This document shows, piece by piece, positions 1 through 8,302 of a DNA stretch of 64,000 bases. The translations under genes were made by a program, and so were the position numbers. How positions within the stretch are numbered: position 1 is the first letter of the stretch; every line of letters begins with the position of its first letter. Below the pieces are notes generated by a model that saw only the letters and a program-made list of their open reading frames with translations, ran no database searches and was not told the origin of the DNA. Source of the stretch: Aliihoeflea aestuarii (GTDB taxonomy: Bacteria > Pseudomonadota > Alphaproteobacteria > Rhizobiales > Rhizobiaceae); the NCBI RefSeq assembly GCF_024105665.1, contig NZ_JAAAMK010000008.1:124001-188000 (forward strand), in the 5' to 3' direction.

Positions 1-227
1 AAATTCGCTAGTCCGAACACGCTGTCCAGAAGGGCCGTTAACACCCCGCCATGCAGCAGGGTTTTGACCTCGTCGGCGCAGAAAGAGGGGTTGAACGGCA
101 TCCTAACCAGAACGCCATCAATCGCCACCTTTTCAATCTTCAGGTTCATCTCGGTAATCAGACCACGTCCGCGATGGTTCCACATCCTGGCGATCTGATC
201 TAGTTTCTTCTGGTCCGGATGGGTCAA
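1..227 (-). CDS. PaaI-type hotdog thioesterase (3' end lost at the window edge)
   Basis: The leftward frame next to the crotonase reads as the N-terminal half of a hotdog-fold acyl-CoA thioesterase: an Asn-Pro pair is followed by the helix motif LLHGGVLTALLDS typical of PaaI/YbgC-like enzymes. Such enzymes hydrolyse acyl-CoA esters in the cytosol and could relieve CoA trapping in the pathway. The gene runs off the left edge, so the C-terminal half is not visible. The start is uncertain: TTG at 227, a TTG at 254 overlapping the upstream stop, and ATG at 185 are all in frame, and none has a strong ribosome binding site. It is the last visible gene of the leftward operon that starts at 4337. Confidence 0.6.
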   Translation of the reverse strand, partial: MTHPDQKKLDQIARMWNHRGRGLITEMNLKIEKVAIDGVLVRMPFNPSFCADEVKTLLHGGVLTALLDSVFGLAN

Positions 228-243
228 CTGTAAGGCCGATCTG

Positions 244-1047
244 TCAGTCGCCAAAGAATGCAGGTTTTCGTTTCTCGAGGAACGCGGCAAGAGCTTCGTG
301 GTGGTCCTTGGTCTGGTGCATCAGTGCCTGGTACGCGGCGGCGGTATTCAGGAAATCCGGCAGGTCCATGCGTTCGGCATTGCGCATCAGCCGCTTGGCG
401 ACGCGCAGTGCGCGGGGCGGCTTGGCCGCAATTACGGCCGCTCGCTCCCGCGCCCGCGCCATGAGATCGCCATGCGGCACCACCTCAAGCACCATTCCTA
501 GCTCCACCGCCTCCTCGGCCCCGACCATCCGTCCAGTGAATGTCAGTTCGGCCGCTTTCTGGTGACCGAGCCGCCGCAGTAGGAACCAGGTACCTGCGTC
601 GCCAGGAATGATTCCGAGGTTCAAGAACACCTCGCCGAATTTTGCCTTCTCCGATGCGATGCGCATGTCGCACATCATCGTCAGGTCGCAGCCCGCGCCC
701 ACGGCCGGGCCGTTGACAGCCGCGATCGTAGGTATGTCGAGATTGTAGAGCGCGAGCGGTATCCGCTGAATGCCGGTGATGTAGCTGTCCGCCGCGGCCA
801 GCGGATTCTTGCGGAACACGCTTTCGGGGTCCGACATTTCCTTGATATCGCCGCCGGCGCAGAAGGCCGGGTCTGCGCCGGTCAGGATCATGACACTCAC
901 CCCGGGATCGCGCTGCGCCTGGTCGAACGCGTCGAGCAGCCCCGCGATCATCTCATTGCCGGTGACGGGATTGCGCCTGTCGGGGTCGTTGAGCGTCACC
1001 GTTGCGATGCGATCGGCAATCTCGAGCAGGACGACGGATTCACTCAT
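244..1047 (-). CDS. enoyl-CoA hydratase/isomerase family protein (crotonase)
   Basis: A 267-residue crotonase-fold protein that would act on an enoyl-CoA intermediate in the cytosol. The oxyanion-hole segments are clear: FCAGGDIKE near residue 65 and the NGPAVGAG block near 115. Compared with rat mitochondrial hydratase, the first catalytic Glu is replaced (EVFLNLG segment), the second is kept (AAELTFTG), and an Asp sits in PGDAGTW, so hydratase versus isomerase activity is open. The start at 1047 (MSESVV) is chosen because GGAAAGA lies just upstream; it overlaps the stop of the upstream SDR gene by 8 bases, which suggests translational coupling. Third gene downstream of two acyl-CoA dehydrogenases. 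Confidence 0.85.
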   Translation of the reverse strand: MSESVVLLEIADRIATVTLNDPDRRNPVTGNEMIAGLLDAFDQAQRDPGVSVMILTGADPAFCAGGDIKEMSDPESVFRKNPLAAADSYITGIQRIPLALYNLDIPTIAAVNGPAVGAGCDLTMMCDMRIASEKAKFGEVFLNLGIIPGDAGTWFLLRRLGHQKAAELTFTGRMVGAEEAVELGMVLEVVPHGDLMARARERAAVIAAKPPRALRVAKRLMRNAERMDLPDFLNTAAAYQALMHQTKDHHEALAAFLEKRKPAFFGD

Positions 1048-1897
1048 TCTTTCCGTCCCCCCGCTGACGCTCCTGGAACATGTCACGATGGATCATGTCG
1101 CGGGCGTCGTGGCCCATGTGCAGGGTTTCTCCCCCGTCCACATACACATCCTCGCCGGTAATGAAGGAACCGAGCCTGGAGGCAAGAAAAATGATCGTCC
1201 CCGCGACGTCTTCCGCCGCCCCCATGCGGTTAAGAACTGACCGGTTTAGCTCGTGCCATTTTTCCGGCGATATCGGGTAGCGGCCGAGCGCCTCTGTCTT
1301 GATCGTACCGGGAGCTACGCAGTTCAGGCGGATGCGGTATTCACCCCATTCGGCGGCAAGCGTCTTCATCAAGCCTGTGACGCCTGCGCGCGCGGCAACG
1401 GTATGGGCGAAGCCCGTCAGTGCGGTGCGGGTCGAGATCGCGGTTACGAATACGATCGAGCCGCCGTTCTCGAACATGAAGTGGTCGGCGGCGGCGCGCG
1501 TCATCTGCCACGAGCCGATCAGATTGTTGCGGATAACCGCCTCGAACCCTTTGTTGGTGATGTCGCGGGCGGCGGCGATATACTGGCCGCCGGCATTGTT
1601 CACAAGCACGTCGAGCCGACCGTAGTGATCTTTGATCTTCAGCATTGCCGACTCGACGCTCTTCTCGTCGCGAGTGTCGCCCGGCACGACGAAGGCTTCG
1701 CCCCCCATCGCGCGGATCATCTCGGCGGTTTCCCGAAGCGGCTCCTCGCGACGGGCGAATAGCGCCAGTCTGGCCCCGCAGGAAGCCATTTCGAGCGCTG
1801 TGGCGCGGCCCATGCCGGAGCCCGAGCCGGTCACGAGAGCCACCTGACCTGCCATGAGGTCGGGGGCGTAACGGCTCTGCACTTGTTTTTCTGCCAT
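1040..1897 (-). CDS. SDR oxidoreductase, 2,4-dienoyl-CoA reductase-like
   Basis: A 285-residue short-chain dehydrogenase with the cofactor motif TGSGSGMG near residue 23 and NNAGG near 100. The segment AARAGV followed by LAAEWG and the tail VAPGTIKTE resembles dienoyl-CoA reductases rather than classical SDRs. The canonical YxxxK is absent: Thr occupies the Tyr position and Arg the Lys position. Dienoyl-CoA reductases also lack the Tyr at this place but normally keep the Lys. A likely role is reduction of an unsaturated acyl-CoA with NAD(P)H. It lies 10 bases after the acyl-CoA dehydrogenase gene and overlaps the crotonase gene, so it is part of the same leftward operon. A paralogue with the same substitutions lies at 27590. 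Confidence 0.85.
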   Translation of the reverse strand: MAEKQVQSRYAPDLMAGQVALVTGSGSGMGRATALEMASCGARLALFARREEPLRETAEMIRAMGGEAFVVPGDTRDEKSVESAMLKIKDHYGRLDVLVNNAGGQYIAAARDITNKGFEAVIRNNLIGSWQMTRAAADHFMFENGGSIVFVTAISTRTALTGFAHTVAARAGVTGLMKTLAAEWGEYRIRLNCVAPGTIKTEALGRYPISPEKWHELNRSVLNRMGAAEDVAGTIIFLASRLGSFITGEDVYVDGGETLHMGHDARDMIHRDMFQERQRGDGKNE

Positions 1898-1907
1898 GTA
1901 CCAGGCC

Positions 1908-3107
1908 TCAGTTCTTCAGAAGTTCGCCGGAGATGATGAGTTTGCGCACCTCCTGCGTACCCGCACCCACCTCGAGTACCCGGCCCGTCCGATAGAGGCG
2001 GTTGACCTCGGTGTCGCGCATGTAGCCCGATCCGCCGTGAATCTGCACCGCGCGATCCAGCACGAAGGAGGTCGCCGCCGCGGCCTTGAAAATAGCCGCG
2101 GCCGTCAGCTTGTGGATCTCGCCGCGCCCCCCTTCGCCTTCTTCCAGACCCTCGCACATGGCGGCGGTGCGCAGCGACAGGCTTCGCGCGGCCTCGATCG
2201 CGGTATACATCTCGGCCAGCATGGCCTGCACCATCTGGAAATTGGCGATCGGCTTGCCGAACTGCTGGCGCGTCATGGCATAGTCGATCGATATCTCCAA
2301 TGCCCGGCGCGCGATGCCCACCGCATTGAAGCAGACGATGGCGCGTTCAAGATCGAGCCCCGACATGGTCACTGCCACACCGCCGTCCAGCTTGCCCACC
2401 ATGTTTGCCGCCGGCACCCGGCAATCCTCGAACACCAACTCGCCCGTGGGCGAGCCGCGGAACCCCATCTTGTTGAGCTTCTGCGCCACCTTGAAGCCCG
2501 GTGTGTCGGTCTCGACGATGAAGGCGGAAATTCCCTTGGCGCCCTTCTCGGGCGAGGTCTTGGCATAGACCAGCACGATATCGGCGATCGGGCCGTTGGT
2601 GATATAGATCTTGGAGCCGTTGAGCACGTAGTGGTCGCCGTCCTTCCGGGCGGTCGTCCGCATCGAACCGAGCGCATCCGATCCCGCGCCCGGCTCCGTC
2701 AGGCCCAGCGCGCCGATCAGCGAGCCGTCGCAGAGGCCCGGCAGATACTTCCGCCGCAGATCGTCATTGGCGTTACGGTAGATGTTGTTGACGCAAAGAT
2801 TGTCATGGGCCGCGTGGCTCAGCCCGATCGCCGCCGAGGCGCGCGACAATTCCTCGGTGATGATGCAGGCCGAGGTGAAATCGAGCCCCGCACCGCCGAA
2901 TTCAGGCGCCACGTTGAGGCCCAGATAGCCCATCTCGCCCAGCTTGGGAAAGATGGAGGGCGACAGGTCGTCGGTGTCGTCCATTTCGGCGTTCAGGTGA
3001 TGAAACTCGGAAAAGAAGAACTTGCTGGCCTGATCGGCCAGCGCCTGCTGCTCTTCTGTCAGGTAATGGGTCGGCAGGTCGGGGACGTTACGCAATCGCT
3101 CGTTCAT
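1908..3107 (-). CDS. acyl-CoA dehydrogenase, isovaleryl-CoA dehydrogenase type
   Basis: A 399-residue flavoprotein of the acyl-CoA dehydrogenase fold that introduces an alpha,beta double bond and passes electrons to ETF (encoded at 38334-40018). Family segments seen are GLTEPGAGSDALGS, the GFRGSPTGEL loop and IHGGSGYMRDTEVNRLYR. The catalytic base is the Glu of SGLDLER (near residue 245), the position used by isovaleryl-CoA dehydrogenase; the alternative C-terminal Glu position holds Ala (VGAGTQEV). That supports branched short or medium acyl-CoA substrates. It follows its close paralogue at 3123-4337 after a 15-base gap, so the two were probably duplicated and are co-transcribed. Confidence 0.9.
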   Translation of the reverse strand: MNERLRNVPDLPTHYLTEEQQALADQASKFFFSEFHHLNAEMDDTDDLSPSIFPKLGEMGYLGLNVAPEFGGAGLDFTSACIITEELSRASAAIGLSHAAHDNLCVNNIYRNANDDLRRKYLPGLCDGSLIGALGLTEPGAGSDALGSMRTTARKDGDHYVLNGSKIYITNGPIADIVLVYAKTSPEKGAKGISAFIVETDTPGFKVAQKLNKMGFRGSPTGELVFEDCRVPAANMVGKLDGGVAVTMSGLDLERAIVCFNAVGIARRALEISIDYAMTRQQFGKPIANFQMVQAMLAEMYTAIEAARSLSLRTAAMCEGLEEGEGGRGEIHKLTAAAIFKAAAATSFVLDRAVQIHGGSGYMRDTEVNRLYRTGRVLEVGAGTQEVRKLIISGELLKN

Positions 3108-3122
3108 AGCTGGTGTCCTCGC

Positions 3123-4337
3123 TCAGGCGCGCAGCAGTTCTTCGGCAATGATAATTTTTCGCACCTCGCTGGTGCCTGCACCGATTTCCAGCAGCTTGTT
3201 GGCGCGGTAGAGCCGGTTGATCTCGGTATCCTGCATGTAGCCCGAGCCGCCATGGATATGGCACGCTTCGGTCACGGCCTTGTTGAAAGCTTCGCCAGCG
3301 TAAAGGCAGGCGGCGGCGGTGAGCTTATGGATTTCGCCGCGTCCACCGGCGCCCTTGGGCAGGCCGACGCAAGCCGCGAGCGCGCGATAGCCGAAGGCGC
3401 GTGCGGTTTCGACCTCGACATAGATTTCCGCGAGCTTCGACTGCACCATCTGAAAGCTGGCGATCGGCTTGCCGAACTGTTCGCGGATCCTGGCGTAGTC
3501 GAGCGCCAGCTCCAGAGCCCTTTCGGCCATCCCCACGCAAACCGAAGCGACCATCGCCCGCTCCAGGTCGAGCCCGCTCATCACCACCGAAACGCCGCTG
3601 TTCTCGGCCCCGATCATGGCCGAGGCGGGCACGCGGCAGTCCTCGAACACCAGTTCGCCCGTGGGCGAGCCACGGAAGCCCATCTTGTCGAGCTTCTGCG
3701 CCACCTTGAAGCCCGGATTGTCGGTCTCCACGATGAAAGCCGAGATGCCCTTGGCGCCCTTCGCCTTATCGGTTTTTGTGTAAACCAGGATGACATCCGC
3801 GATCGGGCCGTTGGTAATGTAGATCTTGGAGCCGTTGATCACATAATCTTTGCCATCGCGCACGGCGCTGGTGGCCATCGAGCCCAGCGCGTCCGAGCCC
3901 GCGCCGGGCTCGGTCAGCCCAAGTGCGCCGACCAGCTCGCCCGAGCACAGGCCGGGAACGTATTTCCGCACCTGCTCATCCGAGCCGTTCCTGAGGATGT
4001 TGTTGAGGCACAGATTGTCGTGCGCGCCGTGCGAAAGGCCGACTGCCGGGTTCCATTTCGAGATGGTCTCTGAGACCAGGGCCTGGGTAAATTCGTTCTG
4101 GCCGCTGCCGCCCAGCTCCTCGGGCGCGGTAATGCCCAGCAGCCCGAGCTCGCCCATCTGCCGAAACAAATCCTCGGGCCACCATTCTTCCGCATCCATC
4201 TTCTCTTGCAATGGATGAAGAATCTCGCGCGCAACCCGATCCACGTGATCCACGATCTGCCGTTGTTCGGGCGTCAGCGAATAGTTGGCCTTTATGGCCG
4301 CGAGCGCGGCCATGCCTGGCCCGGCCTGGACGTTCAT
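3123..4337 (-). CDS. acyl-CoA dehydrogenase, isovaleryl-CoA dehydrogenase type
   Basis: A 404-residue acyl-CoA dehydrogenase, first gene of the leftward operon. It shares GLTEPGAGSDALGS, GFRGSPTGELVFEDCRVP and IHGGSGYMQDTE with its neighbour, and has the IVD-type catalytic Glu in MSGLDLER with Ala at the other base position. The start MNVQAG at 4337 is chosen because GGGAGGATCA lies just upstream; the frame stays open further upstream but runs through the divergent promoter. A palindromic operator lies 45 bases upstream (4382-4397). Two tandem IVD-like enzymes suggest two related branched substrates, or successive rounds on an isoprenoid chain. Confidence 0.9.
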   Translation of the reverse strand: MNVQAGPGMAALAAIKANYSLTPEQRQIVDHVDRVAREILHPLQEKMDAEEWWPEDLFRQMGELGLLGITAPEELGGSGQNEFTQALVSETISKWNPAVGLSHGAHDNLCLNNILRNGSDEQVRKYVPGLCSGELVGALGLTEPGAGSDALGSMATSAVRDGKDYVINGSKIYITNGPIADVILVYTKTDKAKGAKGISAFIVETDNPGFKVAQKLDKMGFRGSPTGELVFEDCRVPASAMIGAENSGVSVVMSGLDLERAMVASVCVGMAERALELALDYARIREQFGKPIASFQMVQSKLAEIYVEVETARAFGYRALAACVGLPKGAGGRGEIHKLTAAACLYAGEAFNKAVTEACHIHGGSGYMQDTEINRLYRANKLLEIGAGTSEVRKIIIAEELLRA

Positions 4338-4381
4338 CTTTGATCCTCCCGATGGCTGCGCAACTTGCCTATTGATCAAAA

Positions 4382-4397
4382 TCAAACATATGTTAGA
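4382..4397. promoter_or_regulatory. TetR-type operator, copy 1 (divergent promoter)
   Basis: TCAAACATATGTTAGA, one base away from a perfect 16-bp palindrome of the form TCTAACAT/ATGTTAGA. It lies between two divergent operons, 45 bases from the start at 4337 and 119 from the start at 4516. Six further copies occur before other catabolic operons in this window. Confidence 0.75.
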
Positions 4398-4515
4398 AAA
4401 CGTTTCAAGTGGTGTCGAGCTGCGTGTGTCTTTTTTTTGGGCATGCGCTTGGGAGGAAAGACGGAAGCTTGCCATCGGCGTCCACCCGAATGGACCGGGC
4501 GACAGGGAGGTTGCG

Positions 4516-6315
4516 ATGACTGGGCGAACTGTGCGCATCGGCTGCGCCTCGGGGTTCTGGGGCGACACGCCCGAGGCGGTTGGCCAACTGGTGACGAAGG
4601 GCGACATCGATTATCTGGTCTTCGACTATCTTGCCGAGATCACGATGTCGCTGCTTGCGCGGGCGCGGACGAAGTCGCCGGAAGCGGGTTATGCGCCGGA
4701 CTTTGTCCAGGCAGTTGCGCCTTTATTGCCAGAGCTCAAGCGCAAGGGGATCAAGGTTGTCGCGAATGCCGGCGGGGTCAATCCGCGCGGCTGCCGCGAG
4801 GCGCTGGCCAAGGCGGCGGCGGCGGCGGGCATCGACATTTCGATCGGCGTCGTGCTGGGTGATGATCTGCTGGGCCGCGCGGACGAGATCCGCGCCCGCG
4901 ACGTGACCGAGATGTTTTCGGGCGCGCCTTTCCCGGCCAAGCCGATGAGCATGAACGCCTATCTCGGCGCGCGGCCGATTGCGGCCGCCCTCGATGCGGG
5001 TGCCGAGATCGTGGTGACCGGCCGCTGCGCTGACAGTGCTGTGGCGCTTGGGCCGCTGATGCATGAGTTCGGCTGGAAAGACGACGATTGGGACAAGCTC
5101 AGCCAGGGCTCGCTGGCCGGCCACCTGATCGAATGCGGCCCGCAGGGCACGGGCGGCAATTTCACCGATTGGCGGGAGGTGCCGGGCTGGGACGATATGG
5201 GCATGCCGATTGTCGAAGTGTCGGAAGACGGCAGCTTCATCATGACCAAGACGCCGGATACCGGCGGGCTGGTGGTGCCGGCCTCGGTCGGCGAGCAGAT
5301 GCTCTACGAGATCGGCGATCCGCAGCGCTACGTCCTGCCCGATGTGATCTGCGACTGGTCGCAGGTGACACTGGAGCAGGTGGGGCCCGACCGGGTGACG
5401 GTGAAGGGCGCGCGGGGGCTGGGACGCACCGACAGCTACAAGGTGTCGGCCACCCATGCCGACGGCTGGCGGGCGATCACCACGCTGACGCTGGCCGCGA
5501 TCGACGCGCCTGCCAAGGCCGAACGTGTTGCCGAGGCCATTCTGACCCGCTGCCGCCGCATTTTCCGCGACCGCAACCTCGGTGATTTCCGGCAGGTCAG
5601 CGTGGAGGTGCTGGGCGCCGAGGCCGCCTATGGCGCCAACGCCCGCGCCCGCACGCGCGAGGTGGTGCTGAAGATCGGCGTGACCCATGATGACCGCGAT
5701 GCGTTGAACATCTTCGCCGGAGAGATCGCGCCGATGGCGGTCTCCTCTGCGCAGGGGCTGACCGGTTTCTTCGCCGGTCGGCCAAAGGTGCAGCCGGTGG
5801 TCCGTCTCTTCTCCTTCCTGCAGGACAAGGCCGACACCCCGATCGCGGTCGAGGTCGACGGCAAAGACGTGCCCGTCACCATTGCAGCCGAGGCGGTGCG
5901 ACTTGATGCTTCCTCCGCGGCGGCGGTGGAAGGCCGCGAGGCCGGTCCCCGCGCGGTGATGGTGCGCCTGGTCGAACTCGCCTGGGGCCGCTCAGGCGAC
6001 AAGGGCAACATCGCCAATATCGGCGTGATCGCGCGCAAGCCCGGGTATTTGCCCTATATCCGCTCGGCGCTGACCGAAGAGACCGTGAAGGACTACTTTG
6101 CGCATCTCTGCAACGGACCGGTCGAGCGGTTCGAACTGCCCGGCATTCATGCACTGAACTTCCTGCTGCACGACTCGCTGGGCGGCGGCGGCATCGCATC
6201 GGTCAGGATCGACCCGCAGGGCAAGGGCTTCGCACAGATGCTCCTCGATATCCAAATACCTGTGCCGGCCGATCTGGCCGCGCGCGACGGGCTGAACGCC
6301 TCGAACCCCAGCTGA
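4516..6315 (+). CDS. atuA: AtuA family protein (acyclic terpene utilization, DUF1446)
   Basis: A 599-residue protein. The N-terminal block (IGCASGFWGD, then DYLVFDYLAE, VVANAGGVNP, VTGRCADSAVALGP) is the AtuA/DUF1446 domain; the last 100 residues (AWGRSGDKGN, then a Gly-rich HDSLGGGG segment) are the AtuA-like C-terminal domain. The exact reaction of AtuA is not established, but in Pseudomonas it is the first gene of the atu cluster for citronellol/geraniol breakdown, next to geranyl-CoA carboxylase, and here too it precedes carboxylase genes. The start at 4516 is supported by CAGGGAGG six bases upstream. Twelve bases separate it from the biotin carboxylase gene, so they form one operon. Confidence 0.85.
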   Translation: MTGRTVRIGCASGFWGDTPEAVGQLVTKGDIDYLVFDYLAEITMSLLARARTKSPEAGYAPDFVQAVAPLLPELKRKGIKVVANAGGVNPRGCREALAKAAAAAGIDISIGVVLGDDLLGRADEIRARDVTEMFSGAPFPAKPMSMNAYLGARPIAAALDAGAEIVVTGRCADSAVALGPLMHEFGWKDDDWDKLSQGSLAGHLIECGPQGTGGNFTDWREVPGWDDMGMPIVEVSEDGSFIMTKTPDTGGLVVPASVGEQMLYEIGDPQRYVLPDVICDWSQVTLEQVGPDRVTVKGARGLGRTDSYKVSATHADGWRAITTLTLAAIDAPAKAERVAEAILTRCRRIFRDRNLGDFRQVSVEVLGAEAAYGANARARTREVVLKIGVTHDDRDALNIFAGEIAPMAVSSAQGLTGFFAGRPKVQPVVRLFSFLQDKADTPIAVEVDGKDVPVTIAAEAVRLDASSAAAVEGREAGPRAVMVRLVELAWGRSGDKGNIANIGVIARKPGYLPYIRSALTEETVKDYFAHLCNGPVERFELPGIHALNFLLHDSLGGGGIASVRIDPQGKGFAQMLLDIQIPVPADLAARDGLNASNPS

Positions 6316-6327
6316 GATAACAAGCCC

Positions 6328-7797
6328 ATGACCATTTCAAAACTTCTGGTCGCCAATCGCGGCGAGATCGCGGCGCGCGTCCTGCGCACCGCCAAGGCAC
6401 GCGGCCTCGAGACCGCCGTGCTGCGCCATGCATCCGAGCAGGAGGGGCCAGCCCATGCCATCGCGGATGAGGTTGTGACCATCGATGGGCCCACGCCCGT
6501 GGCCGCCTATCTCGACATCCCGCAGATTGTCGAGGTTGCAAAACGGATCGGCGCGGACGCGGTGCATCCCGGCTACGGTTTTCTGTCGGAAAACGCGGGC
6601 TTCGTGGCCGCGCTGGAAAAAGCGGGAGTGACCTTCGTCGGCCCGACCTCCGATGTCATCGACCTGATGGGCGACAAGGTACGCGCACGGGCCTTTGTGG
6701 AAGAGCGCGGATTTCCCGTCGCCCCGTCGGCCATTGAGGATGACGGCCCCGCGACCTTTATCGAACGCGCCCGTGCCGTGGGCTATCCACTGCTGATCAA
6801 GCCTTCGGCAGGCGGCGGCGGAAAAGGAATGCGCGTGGTGCGCGCGGATGCCGCGCTGGAGGCGGAGATCGAGGCCGCACGGCGCGAGGGCAAGCGCTAT
6901 TTCGGAGATGGCCGGCTGTTTGTCGAACGGTATATCGAACGCCCGCGCCATATCGAGGTTCAGGTGATGGGGGACGGGAAGGGCAATGTGGTCCACTTCT
7001 GGGAGCGCGAATGCTCGATCCAGCGCCGATTCCAGAAGATCATAGAGGAAACGCCGTCTCCGGCGCTTTCGCCCGAACAACGCCTGGACATCTGCGAAAC
7101 CGCCGCCGGGATTGCCCGCGCCGTCAACTACCGCGGTGCCGGGACGGTCGAGTTCATCTACGCTCAGGACGGTACCTTCTATTTCCTGGAAATGAACACC
7201 CGCCTTCAGGTCGAACATCCCGTGACCGAGATGGTGACGGGCTTCGACCTGGTGGCCGAGCAGCTACGCATTGCGACGGGAGAGGGGCTGAGCGCCGCCC
7301 AAGCCGACATTCCGCAGACGGGCCACTCGATCGAGCTGCGCATCTGCGCCGAGGATGCAACGGCCGATTTCCGCCCCTCGATCGGGAATATCCTGCTGCT
7401 GGACGAACCACGGGGCGAGGGGGTTCGTGTGGACAGCGGCATCCTGGACGGCGGTAAGGTGACGACCGATTTCGACCCGATGCTGTCCAAGCTGATCGTG
7501 CATGGATCGGATCGTGCGCAGGCCATCGCCCGTGCGCGTCACGCGGTGCAAAACTACGTGATCCTCGGTGTAACGACCAACACCGGCTATCTGGATGCGA
7601 TCCTGGCCCATCCCGATTTCGCGTCGGGCGACGTCTCGACCGGTTTCCTGGCCGAGCAGGCGGATGCATTGACCGCGCCGGGCGAGAATGTGGACGACCT
7701 GCTGATGGCGGTTGCCGCCCTGTCGGACGAAAGGCTGGTGGCCGAAGTGATGCAGATATCGGATATGCACCGCAAGATGGGTGGTTGGAGAAACTGA
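6328..7797 (+). CDS. acyl-CoA carboxylase, biotin carboxylase subunit (stand-alone)
   Basis: A 489-residue ATP-grasp biotin carboxylase. It starts with the family signature LLVANRGEIAARV, carries the ATP-binding loop KPSAGGGGKGMR near residue 160 and the catalytic segment EMNTRLQVEHPVTE near 290. It carboxylates biotin with bicarbonate and ATP. In methylcrotonyl- and geranyl-CoA carboxylases the alpha chain continues into linker and biotin-carrier domains (about 650-670 residues); here the chain stops and the carrier is the next gene, joined by a TGATG stop-start overlap at 7795-7799. The clean junction argues for a genuine split, not a frameshift. Compare the fused paralogue at 20971. Confidence 0.9.
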   Translation: MTISKLLVANRGEIAARVLRTAKARGLETAVLRHASEQEGPAHAIADEVVTIDGPTPVAAYLDIPQIVEVAKRIGADAVHPGYGFLSENAGFVAALEKAGVTFVGPTSDVIDLMGDKVRARAFVEERGFPVAPSAIEDDGPATFIERARAVGYPLLIKPSAGGGGKGMRVVRADAALEAEIEAARREGKRYFGDGRLFVERYIERPRHIEVQVMGDGKGNVVHFWERECSIQRRFQKIIEETPSPALSPEQRLDICETAAGIARAVNYRGAGTVEFIYAQDGTFYFLEMNTRLQVEHPVTEMVTGFDLVAEQLRIATGEGLSAAQADIPQTGHSIELRICAEDATADFRPSIGNILLLDEPRGEGVRVDSGILDGGKVTTDFDPMLSKLIVHGSDRAQAIARARHAVQNYVILGVTTNTGYLDAILAHPDFASGDVSTGFLAEQADALTAPGENVDDLLMAVAALSDERLVAEVMQISDMHRKMGGWRN

Positions 7798-8300
7798 TGC
7801 GGAGGATATTTCAGATCGGCGGCGAAGAGACCGAATGCTGGCTCGCCCATGACGGCAGCCGGTTTGTACTGAATACCCCCGAGGGCGTGCTGCCCTGCCG
7901 ATTGGACCCGACGACTTCGCCGGGCGGTTTTGTCTTGCGGGCGAGGGGCCTTGTCCGCGACGTCCGTCTAGCCGCTGGCCCCGAGTCGACATTTGTGCAC
8001 ATGGACGGTCGTACCTACGAAGTCGGGCGTGCCGATCCCGCCGAGCGTCTTGCCGGAAGCGATGGCGGCGCGAGCGACGATCGGATTGTGGCGCCGATGC
8101 CGGGGGTCGTCGTCTCGGTGGCGGTCAAACCGGGAGACATCGTTGCCGCGGGCCAGCCGCTTCTGGTCATCGAAAGCATGAAGCTTGAAACCACCCTTGC
8201 CGCCCCGCGCGACGGTGTGGTTGCCGAAATCCCGTTTGCCGCGGGCGACAGTTTCGGGCTGAAGGACGTCCTTGCCCAGTTGGCTCCGGAGGAGGACTGA
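7797..8300 (+). CDS. acyl-CoA carboxylase, linker plus biotin carboxyl carrier subunit
   Basis: A 167-residue protein. The first half (residues 1-95) resembles the beta-rich linker (BT-like) region that follows biotin carboxylase in fused alpha subunits. The second half is a biotinyl domain: APMPGVVVSV, then the biotinylation site ESMKLETT with Lys near residue 128, and a mirrored half-motif near the end. It would carry carboxybiotin between the carboxylase (6328) and carboxyltransferase (8303). The ATG overlaps the stop of the upstream gene by one base, so translation is probably coupled to give equal subunit amounts. BioY at 24224 may supply the biotin. Confidence 0.85.
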   Translation: MRRIFQIGGEETECWLAHDGSRFVLNTPEGVLPCRLDPTTSPGGFVLRARGLVRDVRLAAGPESTFVHMDGRTYEVGRADPAERLAGSDGGASDDRIVAPMPGVVVSVAVKPGDIVAAGQPLLVIESMKLETTLAAPRDGVVAEIPFAAGDSFGLKDVLAQLAPEED

Positions 8301-8302
8301 CC

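Noticed and set aside
1896-4073. Very long rightward open frame (about 725 codons) opposite the acyl-CoA dehydrogenases
   Set aside because: It is antisense to two clearly conserved dehydrogenase genes, is rich in His and Arg, shows no family motif and results from high GC content. Similar long antisense frames at 13474-14778, 18926-20425 and 27587-29413 were rejected for the same reason.
7785-7800. Frameshift explanation for the separate biotin carboxylase and carrier genes
   Set aside because: The stop and start overlap exactly as TGATG, and the second protein begins with its own Met at a domain boundary. No single indel joins them with obvious gain of homology, so I treat the split as real.
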